Of a DNA stretch of 64,000 nucleotides, positions 32,277 through 42,359 are shown one piece after another (within the stretch, counting starts at the first letter, position 1; each line of letters opens with the position of its first letter). Below the pieces are notes generated by a model that saw only the letters and a program-made list of their open reading frames with translations, ran no database searches and was not told the DNA's origin. Both the position numbers and the translations under genes were made by a program. Source of the stretch: Rhodospirillaceae bacterium (lineage in GTDB: Bacteria; Pseudomonadota; Alphaproteobacteria; GCA-2731375); contig JABIWH010000019.1 of NCBI GenBank assembly GCA_018701215.1, positions 1 through 64,000 on the forward strand, read 5' to 3'.

Positions 32277-34061
32277 CTAGCGGCGGCCAAACAGACTTTC
32301 GATATCGCCTAACTGCAATTCCACATAAGTCGGCCGGCCATGGCTGCATTGCCCTGAACGCGGCGTGCGTTCCATTTCCCGCAACAGCGCGTTCATCTCC
32401 TCGACCGTCAGGCGGCGGCCGGCCCGGACACTGCCGTGACAGGCCATGGAGGCGCAAACCTGGTCCAGACGTTCACGCAAGGCTAGGGCCTGGTCCATTT
32501 CGGCCAATTCGTCCGCCAGGTCGCGGATCAGACCCTGCACGTCGCTTTCCCCCAATAGCGCCGGAACCTCGCGCACCACGATAGCGCCAGTGCCAAAGGC
32601 TTCGATAACCAAACCCAGCTCGGCCAGCTCGTCGGCGCGGGCGGCCAGGCGCTGGGCGCCGTCCTCATCCAATTCGACCACTTCGGGCAGCAACAACAGC
32701 TGCCCGGCGACGCCATTGGCCGCCAGTTGGGCCTGCATGCGTTCCATCACCAGACGTTCATGGGCGGCATGCTGATCCACGATGACGATACCGTTGGCGG
32801 TTTGCGCCACGATATAGGTCTCGTGCAATTGCCCCCGCGCCACCCCCAAGGGGTAGTCATTGACGGCAACCACGTTATCCGCCGCAGGCTCCATCCGTGC
32901 CGAGGGTTCCGCGGCATGGGCGAACGGCGCCTGGAAGCTCGCGGCGGCCTCCATCAGGCCCGCATTGCCGTGCCCCATGGGTTGGCGATAGGGTAGATTG
33001 TAACCGCCCTCATGCACCCGGCCGAGGGCCGCCATGCTAACGGTAGAGGAACTGCGGTGCCCGGCACCGGCCAGGGCATGGCGCAAGGCCGAGACCAGCA
33101 AACCGCGCACCAGGCCGGGATCGCGAAAGCGAACCTCCGCCTTCATGGGATGCACATTGACGTCTACCTCTTCCGCCGGAATGTCGAGAAACAGCGCCGC
33201 CATGGCATGCCGGTCATGGGCCAACACATCCATATAACCGGCCCGCAAGGCACCGGCCAACAGGCGGTCACGCACCGGGCGGCCATTGACGAACAGATAC
33301 TGCATACGGTTATTGGCGCGGTTCAGGGTCGGCAGGCCGGCATAGCCGGTCAGGCGCAGACCTTCCCGTTCGGCATCGATCGCCAGGGCATTGTCGGCGA
33401 ATTCCCGGCCCATGACCGCGCCCAGGCGGGCCAGGCGGGCATCGAACAGATCGCCACCGCTGACGTTCAAATCCAGGCTGCGCCGCTCTCCATCGGATAG
33501 GGTAAAGGCAATATCAGGCCGTACCATAGCCAGGCGTTTCACCGTATCGACGGCATGTTGGAATTCAGTACGCGGCGTCTTAAGAAATTTCAACCGCGCC
33601 GGCGTGGCAAAGAACAAATCCCGCACCTCGACCCGGCTGCCCGGCGCCTGGGCCGCCGGCGTGACTTCGCTTACCTGCCCGCCATCAACATTGATACGCC
33701 AGGCCTCGTCCGCATCATGGGTCCGCGAGATGATACTCAGCCGGGCGACAGCGCCAATGGAAGGCAAGGCTTCGCCACGAAAACCCAGCCATTCAATATG
33801 CAGCAAATCCTCGTCGGGTAATTTCGAAGTGGCATGGCGCTCCACCGCCAAGGCCAGGTCGCCGGGAGCCATGCCCGCGCCATTGTCGGTGACGGAGATC
33901 AATTCCCGTCCACCATCAAGCAGAACAATATCGATCTGCGTCGCGCCCGCGTCGATGGCGTTTTCCACCAGTTCCTTCAGCGCGGAGGCGGGCCGTTCCA
34001 CCACTTCGCCGGCGGCAATGCGGTTGACGGTGACTTCCGGCAGGCGGCGTAAATGGCTCAT
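32277..34061 (-). CDS. mutL: DNA mismatch repair endonuclease MutL
   Basis: 594 aa. The GHKL ATPase domain shows 'IAAGEVVERPASALKELVENAIDAGAT', 'DNGAGM' and 'GFRGEALPSI'. The C-terminal dimerisation domain carries 'DQHAAHERL' and 'CHGSVRAGRRL', elements of the MutL endonuclease site, and ends 'CSHGRPTYVEL'. The DQHAxHERxxxE motif points to the endonuclease-type MutL typical of bacteria without MutH. Its start overlaps the pgi stop by 4 nt. Confidence 0.95.
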   Translation of the reverse strand: MSHLRRLPEVTVNRIAAGEVVERPASALKELVENAIDAGATQIDIVLLDGGRELISVTDNGAGMAPGDLALAVERHATSKLPDEDLLHIEWLGFRGEALPSIGAVARLSIISRTHDADEAWRINVDGGQVSEVTPAAQAPGSRVEVRDLFFATPARLKFLKTPRTEFQHAVDTVKRLAMVRPDIAFTLSDGERRSLDLNVSGGDLFDARLARLGAVMGREFADNALAIDAEREGLRLTGYAGLPTLNRANNRMQYLFVNGRPVRDRLLAGALRAGYMDVLAHDRHAMAALFLDIPAEEVDVNVHPMKAEVRFRDPGLVRGLLVSALRHALAGAGHRSSSTVSMAALGRVHEGGYNLPYRQPMGHGNAGLMEAAASFQAPFAHAAEPSARMEPAADNVVAVNDYPLGVARGQLHETYIVAQTANGIVIVDQHAAHERLVMERMQAQLAANGVAGQLLLLPEVVELDEDGAQRLAARADELAELGLVIEAFGTGAIVVREVPALLGESDVQGLIRDLADELAEMDQALALRERLDQVCASMACHGSVRAGRRLTVEEMNALLREMERTPRSGQCSHGRPTYVELQLGDIESLFGRR

Positions 34062-35335
34062 GTCGCACTATCCGCCAGGTACTGCCTGGCCAGGACCTTG
34101 CCTTCCTCGACCGCCGGCTGGCCAAAGGGATTAACCCCCATCAGATCTGCGGCAAACAGAGTCTCCAACATTAAATGCATCAACAGGGCGCCCAAGGTCC
34201 GTTCGTCCAGCTGTTCCGCCATCAGTCGGCGTACGGGAAGGCCGTTCCCAACGAGGGTATCCACCGTGGCGGACTGCATGGCCCCGACCAGATCGCCGAT
34301 GCTCCGCCCCGCCAGATAATCCTGCCCCAAACCAATGGCCAAGGCCGCATCGACCACCGGGCCTCGTCCGTCCCGCTTTAGTGTCAGTATCGTAAATTGT
34401 TTGTCGCGCGGGCCATCTAGATACAACTGTAACTGGCTATGTTGATCCACCGGGCCCAGGGCATCGATGGGCGTGGTGCCCTGACCCTGCTTGCCCAGGC
34501 TCTCGGCCCAAAGCTGGCGATACCATTTGACGAACGGTTTGAAGCGCTCGCCATAGGCCAGCAACACGGACTGGCCCAAGCCCTTGCGTTGTAGACCAAC
34601 TTGCAGGGCAGCACCCATCGCCGGCGGACTATCGGTCGTGTTTAAGGCAAGTTCCAGGACCTCGCTGGCGCCATCCCGCACGGCGGCGCCGTCCAAACCC
34701 ACGATCATTGCGGGCAGTAGCCCAACCAGGGACAGCACGGAAAACCGTCCGTCAATATTCGGATCATGATCAAGAACCGGCGCGCCAATATCACCAGCAA
34801 GCCGCCGCAGGGCGCCACCACCCGGTTCGCTAATGGCCAGGAAATGACGCGCCGTCGCATCAGTGCCCAGATGCCGGCGCACGGCGGAAACCGCCGTCAG
34901 GGCCTGTGCCATGGTCTCGCCGGTAGCACCAGATTTGGAAACCACCAGAAATCCCGTATCGGCCAACTCGCCGGGTGCCAATACAGCCGTCATTTGGTCA
35001 GGATCCAAATTGTCAGGCACGCACAGCTCCGGTCCATCGCCAGTGGCAAGGGCGGCCAGGGTGCGCGCGCCTAGTGACGAGCCGCCAACACCGAACAAAA
35101 CCACCCGGCGAAAGCGCTTGCGCCAATCTTGTGCCACCTGCCTCAACTCTGCCAAATCATCCCGCTGCCGGGCAATCGCAATCGGGGCAAGAGGGCCGGG
35201 CCCAGCCGCCAGATCATCGCGCAGGCGCTGCCGCATGGCCTCGCATTGCCGCAACAATGGCGCCAGATCGTCCTGGCTCAATCCCCCTGGCTGCAAACAG
35301 CCGGCAACATCCTGGCTAATCGAAAGCTTGTCCAT
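34058..35335 (-). CDS. pgi: Glucose-6-phosphate isomerase (short form)
   Basis: 425 aa, converting glucose-6-phosphate and fructose-6-phosphate. Motifs: 'VLFGVGGSSLGARTLAAL', 'VVSKSGATGETMAQ' (phosphate loop), 'QLWAESLGKQGQGTTP' (catalytic Glu), 'VDQHSQLQLYLDGP' (His) and the C-terminal 'NPFGQPAVEEGKVLAR' (Lys). It is much shorter than the roughly 550-aa proteobacterial enzyme and resembles the compact form. It overlaps mutL by 4 nt, so the two are coupled. Confidence 0.92.
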   Translation of the reverse strand: MDKLSISQDVAGCLQPGGLSQDDLAPLLRQCEAMRQRLRDDLAAGPGPLAPIAIARQRDDLAELRQVAQDWRKRFRRVVLFGVGGSSLGARTLAALATGDGPELCVPDNLDPDQMTAVLAPGELADTGFLVVSKSGATGETMAQALTAVSAVRRHLGTDATARHFLAISEPGGGALRRLAGDIGAPVLDHDPNIDGRFSVLSLVGLLPAMIVGLDGAAVRDGASEVLELALNTTDSPPAMGAALQVGLQRKGLGQSVLLAYGERFKPFVKWYRQLWAESLGKQGQGTTPIDALGPVDQHSQLQLYLDGPRDKQFTILTLKRDGRGPVVDAALAIGLGQDYLAGRSIGDLVGAMQSATVDTLVGNGLPVRRLMAEQLDERTLGALLMHLMLETLFAADLMGVNPFGQPAVEEGKVLARQYLADSAT

Positions 35336-35383
35336 GCCGCACGCTAACAGAGGCCGTTGCAGGCTGAAAGCGCTGCCGCCAGC

Positions 35384-36721
35384 CTATTCGCTGCTGCTCA
35401 GGCCCGCTGGTTGGCCAACCACGACGATCAACAGATTTTCCGGGCGCAACAGCCGTTTTGCGACCCGGCGGATGTCCTCCAGGGTAACGGAATTGATCAA
35501 AACAGCACGGCGTTCCAGATAGTCCAAACCAAGGTTTTCCCGCTGTATGGCGCGCAAAAGTCGGGCGATTCGCCCAGACGACGTCAGCCGCAGGGGAAAC
35601 GATCCATTCAGGAAGGTTTTGGCATTGGCCAGTTCATCCACCGTTATGCCCGCTTCGCCGGCGCGGGCGATCTGTTCCTTGATCACTTTCAAGGCTTCTT
35701 CCACACGCTGGTTCTGGGTGCCGACACCGCCCAGATGGATGGCGGCATGATCGAGCGGATAGAGGTAGCTGTAGACCGAATAGGCCAGGCCGCGTTTTTC
35801 ACGCACTTCTTCGTTCAAGCGCGAGGAAAAGCCACCGCCCCCCAAAACATAGTTCAGCACATAGGCCGCATACCAATCAGGATCGTCCCGTTTCAGGCCC
35901 GGGGCGCCAAACATCACCCGGCTTTGCGGGATGGATTTTTCCACCACTTTCAAAAGTCCCGCTCCCTTCGGCATGGTTTCAGGCACCGTGGCAATCTTGG
36001 TACTGGCCGGCAGGGCGCCGAACGTTTTGTCCAACAACGGTCCCAGATCGGCGGCCGAAATATCACCAACAACGCCGATGGTCAGACGGTCGCGGGCCAA
36101 GGCCTTGGCCATGAAGCCGCGCAGATCTTCGGTCGTGATCGCCTTGACGGTTTCGATGCTGCCACGGCTGGGCAGGCCATAGGGATGATCGGGAAAAGCC
36201 GTGGCAAACCAGGTCTTGGCGACGATGGCGTTAGGATCTTCCTGGGCCTCGATCAGACCCGTCAGGATCTGCCGGCGAATGCGCGCCACCGCCTCGGCTT
36301 CGAAATGCGGTTCATTCAGAGCCAGGCGCAACAGCTCGAAGGCGGCATCCCGATTGGCACTCAAGGTCCGCAGGCTGCCGGAAAAACTGTCACGGTCGGC
36401 ATCGAAATTCATCCGCACGGCTAGTTCCTCAAGCCGCGTTTGGAAGGCCAGGGAGTTATACGGCCCGGCCCCTTCGTCCAGCAGTCCACTCACCAGATTG
36501 CCGGTACCCTTGCGCGATGGCTGATCCAGAGAGGCACCGCCGGCGAACGAAAAGCTGACACTCAACAGCGGAATGGAGGGTTCCTGCACCAGCCAGGCCG
36601 TAATGCCGCCCGCACTGCGGACAACCTGTATCTCCGTCGCCATTGCCGCATGCGGCAGCCAAAGGATGACAGCCAGCCAAACCAGCGGGGCGCGGCATAG
36701 TCTTGCCAGGATGCGCATCAT
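35384..36721 (-). CDS. M16 family peptidase-like protein without zinc motif
   Basis: 445 aa with a signal peptide ('LVWLAVILWLPHAAMA'). The M16 fold is clear ('FSFAGGASLDQPSRKGTGNLVSGLLDEGAG', 'PQSRVMFGAPGLKRDDPDWYAAYVLNYVLGGGGFSSRL'), but HxxEH is missing: the site reads N-L-V-S-G. It is the inactive partner of the active subunit encoded upstream (4-nt overlap). Such pairs form a heterodimeric periplasmic protease. Confidence 0.92.
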   Translation of the reverse strand: MMRILARLCRAPLVWLAVILWLPHAAMATEIQVVRSAGGITAWLVQEPSIPLLSVSFSFAGGASLDQPSRKGTGNLVSGLLDEGAGPYNSLAFQTRLEELAVRMNFDADRDSFSGSLRTLSANRDAAFELLRLALNEPHFEAEAVARIRRQILTGLIEAQEDPNAIVAKTWFATAFPDHPYGLPSRGSIETVKAITTEDLRGFMAKALARDRLTIGVVGDISAADLGPLLDKTFGALPASTKIATVPETMPKGAGLLKVVEKSIPQSRVMFGAPGLKRDDPDWYAAYVLNYVLGGGGFSSRLNEEVREKRGLAYSVYSYLYPLDHAAIHLGGVGTQNQRVEEALKVIKEQIARAGEAGITVDELANAKTFLNGSFPLRLTSSGRIARLLRAIQRENLGLDYLERRAVLINSVTLEDIRRVAKRLLRPENLLIVVVGQPAGLSSSE

Positions 36722-38064
36722 TTCCCCTCCCCGTCTTCGGGCATTAACAGTCCGGTCACCGAATGGCGCATATCCAAAACCGCGCGTCCGGCCGCCATGA
36801 CCTGCTCCATGCTGACCCCCCGGACATCGTCCGGCCAGGCTTCGACCTGCGCGACACTAAGGCCGGAGGTCAGCGCATCGCCAAAGATCCGCGGCGAGGT
36901 AAAAAGATTATCCCGCGCATAGACCGCCGCCGCCAAAAGACCGGTGCGTGAACGTTCCAATGCCTTGGCCGTGAAGCCGTCCTTCAAGGCCGCCGCCAGG
37001 GCCTGCTCCATGGCCATTTCCAGCTTTGCCAGGCTTACCCCGGGCGACGGCGTCGCATAGAGCATGAAACGGCCCTGATCCAAACCAGTGGAGCTGTAAT
37101 AGGCGCCCGCATTGGCCGCCAGTTTCTGCTTCACCACCAATTCCCGATACAGCAGCGAGGTGGTGCCGCCGCCAAGCAAATCGGCGAACAGGCTCAAGGG
37201 AACGGCGTGTTTGACCTCGCCCGCGCTGCGGGTTGGCGCCAAATAACCACGCCGCCAATCGGCCTGACTAACCCTGGCGTCCTTGAAGATCACACGTCGC
37301 GCGGCCAATTGCGGCGGTTCCTGGGGGCGGCTGCGCGGGGGCGTACCGGTCCGCGCCAAAGGGCCAAAATGCTTCTCTGCCAGAGCAATGACCACTTCCG
37401 CGTCCACATCGCCGGCAACCACCAGGATGGCATTGTTGGGAGCGTAATAGCGCTTATAGAAGGCCAAGGCATCGGCGTGGTTCAACGCCTCTATCTCATG
37501 TTTCCAGCCGATAACCGGAATCCCATAGGGATGGGCCATATACTGCGCCGCGCTCATGGCCTCGCGGAGCTGTGCGGCCGGACTATTGTCGGTGCGCGAG
37601 CGGCGCTCCTCCAAGACCACGTCGCGCTCTGTTTTCACATCTTCAACCGTCAGCACCAGATTGACCATGCGGTCGGCTTCCATGCCCATGACCAAGTCCA
37701 GCTTGTCCTTGGCAACATTTTGGAAATAGCCGGTATAGTCATAGGAGGTGAAGGCATTGTCGCGTCCGCCATTGCGGGCCACGATCTTGGAGAACTGTCC
37801 CGAGGCAACGGTAGGCGTACCCTTGAACATCAAATGTTCCAGAAAATGCGCGATGCCGGATTTACCCGCCGGCTCGTCCGCCGCCCCAACCTTGTACCAG
37901 ACCATGTGCGCCACGACTGGCGCCCGATGATCCTCGATCACGACAACCTGCATGCCGTTGGCCAGGGTGTGCGTCTTGGGGTGAAATAGCGCCGCCTGGG
38001 CCGTAGGCATATATGCAGCGGCAATAGTCAACAGAATGACGAACGCAGCTATGATACGAGACAT
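36718..38064 (-). CDS. M16 family zinc peptidase
   Basis: 448 aa with a signal peptide ending near 'QA-ALFHP'. The inverted zinc motif HFLEH is in 'SGIAHFLEHLMFKGTP', with the downstream Glu in 'TSYDYTGYFQNVAKDKLDLVMGMEADRM'. An active pitrilysin/processing-peptidase-like protease, secreted to the periplasm, paired with the inactive subunit encoded next. It follows the bamF-lspA-ileS block on the same strand. Confidence 0.93.
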   Translation of the reverse strand: MSRIIAAFVILLTIAAAYMPTAQAALFHPKTHTLANGMQVVVIEDHRAPVVAHMVWYKVGAADEPAGKSGIAHFLEHLMFKGTPTVASGQFSKIVARNGGRDNAFTSYDYTGYFQNVAKDKLDLVMGMEADRMVNLVLTVEDVKTERDVVLEERRSRTDNSPAAQLREAMSAAQYMAHPYGIPVIGWKHEIEALNHADALAFYKRYYAPNNAILVVAGDVDAEVVIALAEKHFGPLARTGTPPRSRPQEPPQLAARRVIFKDARVSQADWRRGYLAPTRSAGEVKHAVPLSLFADLLGGGTTSLLYRELVVKQKLAANAGAYYSSTGLDQGRFMLYATPSPGVSLAKLEMAMEQALAAALKDGFTAKALERSRTGLLAAAVYARDNLFTSPRIFGDALTSGLSVAQVEAWPDDVRGVSMEQVMAAGRAVLDMRHSVTGLLMPEDGEGK

Positions 38065-38177
38065 GATTTAACGCGGCCTCCCCAAAATCCAAACACGGGC
38101 ATCAACCTGATATGACCTCGGGAAGGCATAGCGCAAGCCTTCAATGCAAAATACCGCTCAAGCTCTTGTGATGTGAG

Positions 38178-38780
38178 CTAGAAAACGCCTTCCAGCCAGC
38201 CGCGTTTGCGCCGCTTGATGATGGGCGTCTCGCCCTTATTCGGAGGATCACCCGCCGCCGCCGCCTCGCGCAGGCGCTTGGCTTCCTTGCCCGCATCGAC
38301 GGCGGCGCCATAGGCTGGTTTGTCCTGCCAGAATAACAGGCGGTCGGCGAAAGATTTATCCTTTTCCGCCAATACGGAGGTCTCCCGGTTAACAATTTGC
38401 CGGATCGAGGCATCAGACTCCTTTGCGCCCGCCTTCTGCAGCAGGGCAAGTTCGCCACCGGTGGGTTGGGCGGCCGTGCCTTTATCCGTGGCACCAGTTG
38501 AGGCTTTATCAGTTTGCCCAGCCCCCTTGCTCGCCGCCAGGATAGCCGCCTTGGCGGTCTCTTGTGGCTGCACTTCCTGCGGCCGTTTGGCACCCCGGCG
38601 CGGTGGCCGCAAGGAAAAGTCCGGCGGCATCACCAAGGGCGCCTTGGTCAGGACGGTGAATTCGTCCGGCGCCTTTTTCGTCATGCCAACCTGCTCCTTG
38701 AAGGTATCGCAGGCCGCAAGGCCCGACAGCAACGCCACCGACCCGATGATTGTCAGCAGTATACTCTTGCACTTTGCCAT
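38178..38780 (-). CDS. bamF: DUF3035 outer-membrane lipoprotein (BamF-like)
   Basis: 200 aa. The lipoprotein signal peptide ends in the lipobox 'LSGLAAC', giving a lipidated Cys near residue 22. The conserved DUF3035 segment is 'APDEFTVLTKAPLVMPPDFSLRPP'. The rest is low-complexity Ala/Lys/Gln with 'GWLEGVF' at the end. In alphaproteobacteria this family is described as BamF, a subunit of the outer-membrane protein assembly complex. The start at 38780 excludes a 73-codon upstream extension that lies in lspA. It is 4 nt after lspA. Confidence 0.82.
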   Translation of the reverse strand: MAKCKSILLTIIGSVALLSGLAACDTFKEQVGMTKKAPDEFTVLTKAPLVMPPDFSLRPPRRGAKRPQEVQPQETAKAAILAASKGAGQTDKASTGATDKGTAAQPTGGELALLQKAGAKESDASIRQIVNRETSVLAEKDKSFADRLLFWQDKPAYGAAVDAGKEAKRLREAAAAGDPPNKGETPIIKRRKRGWLEGVF

Positions 38781-38784
38781 GATC

Positions 38785-39282
38785 TTAAGCGTCCTTCGTT
38801 CCAACGTCGTCACTGCTGCCACCGTTCCCATCGCGCCCGGTATGAAAACTATCGTATAATAGCATGGCAACACCAATGGTAATGGCGCTATCGGCAATAT
38901 TAAAAGCCGGCCAATGATAACCCAGCAGGTGGAAATCAAAAAAGTCCGCGACGGCGCCGCGCCAAACACGATCGATAATATTGCCCAACGCCCCGCCAAT
39001 CACCGCACCCAGTGCATAACTGGGCCAGCGCCTGGACTGCCGCCGCAACCAAAACCCCAGACCAAGGCAGACGAGCGAAGAAAACAGCACCAACAACCAG
39101 CGCCCGGTATCACCCGATTGCAGCATGCCAAAGCTGATACCGCGGTTCCAGACCATCACCAGATTGAAAAACCCGGTGATCTGCTGCCAGCCCCCTTGAT
39201 CCTGCACCCAGCCGATCAGCCAGGCTTTGCTTGCCTGATCCAGAATCACGATCACCACGGAGAGGGTCAGGGCCGGTCGCAT
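38785..39282 (-). CDS. lspA: Lipoprotein signal peptidase LspA
   Basis: 165 aa, four membrane segments. The catalytic Asps lie in 'GNIIDRVWRGAVADFFDF' and 'FNIADSAITIG', and 'NRGISFGML' is the conserved loop. It cleaves prolipoproteins after lipidation by Lgt, whose gene is also in this window. The ATG at 39282 lies 2 nt after the ileS stop, so the two are coupled. Confidence 0.95.
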   Translation of the reverse strand: MRPALTLSVVIVILDQASKAWLIGWVQDQGGWQQITGFFNLVMVWNRGISFGMLQSGDTGRWLLVLFSSLVCLGLGFWLRRQSRRWPSYALGAVIGGALGNIIDRVWRGAVADFFDFHLLGYHWPAFNIADSAITIGVAMLLYDSFHTGRDGNGGSSDDVGTKDA

Positions 39283-39284
39283 TC

Positions 39285-42104
39285 TCAGGCAGCGGCGTGG
39301 GCCGCAACGGCGGTGTCGCAACGCTGGCAGACAGCGTCTTCATCATCCGCCGCGACCTCAGGCAGGATTTGCCAGCAACGGGCGCATTTGCCGCCATCCG
39401 CCAGTTCAATCACGACACCAATGTCGGCGACATCTTCAACCGTGAAGGCACCCTCGGGCGCGGCGCCTTCCGTCAAGGTAACGCTGGAAGTAATGCAGAT
39501 CTCGGCAGCATCCAAGCCATCCATGGCGGCGAGATATTCACCAGGGGCATAGACAGACGGATGGCCCTGCAGCGAGGCACCGATACGTTTTTCCCTTCGC
39601 TCCACCTCCAAGGCGCCGGTTACCACACGGCGCAGGGTCCGCACCTTGGACCAGCGCGCGGCCAAGGCATCGTTGCGCCAATCAACCGGAATTTCCGGGA
39701 ACTGGCGCAGATGCACACTGTCATCTTCGGGGAAGCGGGCGCGCCAGGCTTCTTCCGCCGTAAAGCAGAGGATTGGCGCCAACCACGCGGTCAAACAGGA
39801 GAACACATGATCCAGCACCGTGCGCGCGGCCCGGCGGCGGATGGAGGCGCGGTCATCGCAATACAGCGCGTCCTTGCGGATATCGAGGTAGAAGGCTGAC
39901 AGATCGTTGGTGCAGAAGTTGCCCAAAGCGACATAGAGGCGATGGAAATCAAAATCATCACAGCATTGGCGCACCAGTTGATCCAGTTCGGAAACCCGGT
40001 GCAGGGCCCATTGGTCCAGCTCCGGCATATCCTTCACGTCCAGACGCTCGCCGGCATCGAATTCAGCCAGATTACCAAGCAGGAAACGCAAGGTATTGCG
40101 CAGGCGGCGATAAGCATCAGCCTGGGCCTTGACGATCTCGTTGCCGATCCGCTGATCCACCGCATAGTCCGAACTGACCACCCAGAGGCGCAGGATGTCA
40201 GCGCCGTACTGGTCACAGATTTTCTGCGGCGCGGTCACATTGCCCAGGGACTTGGACATTTTGCGGCCCTTGTCATCCAGGGTAAAACCGTGCGTCAGAA
40301 CCGCGTCGTAGGGTGGACGGCCACGGGTACCGCAAGCCTCCAGCAATGAGGAATGGAACCAGCCGCGATGCTGGTCCGAACCTTCCAGATATAGCGACGC
40401 CGGCCACTGCAATTCCGGCCGCTGCTCCAGCACATAGCTATGGGTGGAGCCGCTGTCGAACCAGACATCGAGAATATCCTCGATCTTCTCGAAATTGTCC
40501 GGATCACGATCGGGACCAAGCAGCTCCGCCATATCGGCATTGAACCAGGCATCGGCGCCGTCTTTCTTCACGGCCGCGACGATCCGCTCGTTTACAGCCG
40601 CATCCTTCAATGGTTCACCCGTTCGCTTGTCCACGAACAAGGTGATAGGCACGCCCCAGGCCCGCTGCCGGGACAGCACCCAATCGGGACGGTCGGCGAT
40701 CATGGCATGAATACGGTTGCGCCCGGTCCTGGGCACCCAACGCACATTGTCGATGCCTCTCAGGGCCGTTTCCCGCAAATCCGTCGTGCTCATGGAGATA
40801 AACCATTGCGGCGTATTGCGAAAGATTAGCGGCGCTTTCGAGCGCCAGGAATGGGGATAGCTGTGTACCAGCTTGCCCGATGCCAACAGGGCGTCAACGG
40901 CGGTCAATTCCTCAACCACCGGCCCATCGGCCTTGAAGACATGCTGGCCGGCGAAGATCGGCACATGTTCGAAGAACAGGCCGTCGCCATTGACCGTTTG
41001 CGGCACTTCGAGGCCATGTTCCATGCCGACTTCGAAATCCTCGGCGCCGTGACCGGGCGCGGTATGGACAAAGCCGGTGCCGGTGTCGTCGGTGACATGG
41101 TCGCCGGGAAACAGAGGCACATCGAAATCAAAGCCCTTGCCGCGCCAGGGATGGGCGCACACGGTCTTGGACAGCGCCGCGTGATCCACATCGCCCAAGA
41201 CCTTATGCGCGGTGATCCCGGCCTCGGTGCAAATTTCTTCCAGCAGGCTGTCGGCGACAACCATTTTCTCGCCCACACGGGCCAACGATCCCTCTCCTAC
41301 CGCCTCGACCTCGATCAGGCGATAAGCCAGACGCGGGCCATAACAGATCGCCCGGTTGCCCGGCATGGTCCACGGCGTGGTGGTCCAGATGACGATGCTG
41401 GCATCGTCCAGGCGTTCATCGGGAGACGAAATCACGGGAAAGCGCACATGAATGGTGGTCGAGGTATGGTCGTGATATTCCACCTCGGCCTCGGCCAGCG
41501 CAGTCTTTTCCACCACCGACCACATCACCGGTTTAGAGCCACGATACAGCGCCCCGTTCATGAGGAATTTCAGGCACTCGGCAACGATCTGCGCCTCCGC
41601 CCCATAGGCCATGGTGGTATAAGGATCTTTCCAATTGCCAATCACGCCCAGGCGCTTGAATTCCTCCGTCTGCACGGCGATCCATTTTTCGGCGAAGGTG
41701 CGGCATTCCTTGCGGAACTCGTCGATGGGAATGTCGTCCTTGTTCTTACCGGCCTTGCGGTATTTTTCCTCGATCTGCCACTCAATGGGCAGGCCGTGGC
41801 AATCCCAGCCGGGCACATAATTGGCATCCTTGCCAAGCATCTGCTGGCTGCGGTTGATGATATCCTTGAGGATCTTGTTCAGGGCATGGCCGATATGAAT
41901 GTTGCCGTTGGCATAAGGCGGGCCGTCATGAAGGATGAATTTTTCCCGCCCCTTTGCATCCGCCCGTTGGCGTTCAAACAGGTCGATCCTGTCCCAGTGC
42001 TCGAGCAATTTTGGCTCCAGCTTGGGCAGGCCGCCGCGCATGGGAAAGTCGGTTTGCGGCAGGAACAAGGTTGCTTTGTAATCGGTGGTCATATCACTCG
42101 CCAT
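39285..42104 (-). CDS. ileS: Isoleucyl-tRNA synthetase
   Basis: 939 aa, class I synthetase. The HIGH motif is in 'NGNIHIGHALNK', the 'KMSKSLGN' motif is about two thirds along, and the editing domain holds 'TTTPWTMPGN' and 'GTGFVHTAPGHGAED'. The C-terminal zinc finger is 'CARCWQ...CQRCDTAVAAH'. It charges tRNA-Ile. A second in-frame ATG at 42092 is possible. The order ileS-lspA-bamF is normal in this class; ribF, often upstream, is not present. Confidence 0.95.
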   Translation of the reverse strand: MASDMTTDYKATLFLPQTDFPMRGGLPKLEPKLLEHWDRIDLFERQRADAKGREKFILHDGPPYANGNIHIGHALNKILKDIINRSQQMLGKDANYVPGWDCHGLPIEWQIEEKYRKAGKNKDDIPIDEFRKECRTFAEKWIAVQTEEFKRLGVIGNWKDPYTTMAYGAEAQIVAECLKFLMNGALYRGSKPVMWSVVEKTALAEAEVEYHDHTSTTIHVRFPVISSPDERLDDASIVIWTTTPWTMPGNRAICYGPRLAYRLIEVEAVGEGSLARVGEKMVVADSLLEEICTEAGITAHKVLGDVDHAALSKTVCAHPWRGKGFDFDVPLFPGDHVTDDTGTGFVHTAPGHGAEDFEVGMEHGLEVPQTVNGDGLFFEHVPIFAGQHVFKADGPVVEELTAVDALLASGKLVHSYPHSWRSKAPLIFRNTPQWFISMSTTDLRETALRGIDNVRWVPRTGRNRIHAMIADRPDWVLSRQRAWGVPITLFVDKRTGEPLKDAAVNERIVAAVKKDGADAWFNADMAELLGPDRDPDNFEKIEDILDVWFDSGSTHSYVLEQRPELQWPASLYLEGSDQHRGWFHSSLLEACGTRGRPPYDAVLTHGFTLDDKGRKMSKSLGNVTAPQKICDQYGADILRLWVVSSDYAVDQRIGNEIVKAQADAYRRLRNTLRFLLGNLAEFDAGERLDVKDMPELDQWALHRVSELDQLVRQCCDDFDFHRLYVALGNFCTNDLSAFYLDIRKDALYCDDRASIRRRAARTVLDHVFSCLTAWLAPILCFTAEEAWRARFPEDDSVHLRQFPEIPVDWRNDALAARWSKVRTLRRVVTGALEVERREKRIGASLQGHPSVYAPGEYLAAMDGLDAAEICITSSVTLTEGAAPEGAFTVEDVADIGVVIELADGGKCARCWQILPEVAADDEDAVCQRCDTAVAAHAAA

Positions 42105-42220
42105 ATTGGTCGCTGTATCAATTTTGGGGTTCAGATCCCCAAATGTCTCATACAGAAATTGCTGATGCGCCCGTTATGCGACGCGACAGGATAGCGCGCC
42201 AACAGGGCCGTCGAAAATCC

Positions 42221-42245
42221 GCCCGGCCCTAGAAACAGGCCGGGC
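42221..42245 (-). terminator. Possible terminator after proC
   Basis: GCCCGGCC-N9-GGCCGGGC, an 8-bp perfect stem 115 nt after the proC stop. On the minus strand it is followed by GGATTTTC, so it is a modest intrinsic terminator separating proC from ileS. Confidence 0.5.
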
Positions 42246-42359
42246 CGATAATTCGTACTATTCGGCCCATGAAGCGGTCGCCAATATGGCGATTGGAAAC
42301 ATCATTAAACATGGCGGCTATGTAGCAGGGGCCAACTCGGCTGTCCATAGAAGCGGCAG

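Noticed and set aside
35384..36721. Frameshift or damage in the second M16 gene because HxxEH is missing
   Set aside because: The frame is intact and inactive partner subunits of this kind are normal beside an active M16 gene.
40851..42194. 447-codon plus-strand frame opposite ileS
   Set aside because: Antisense shadow of a clear synthetase gene, with unnatural composition.
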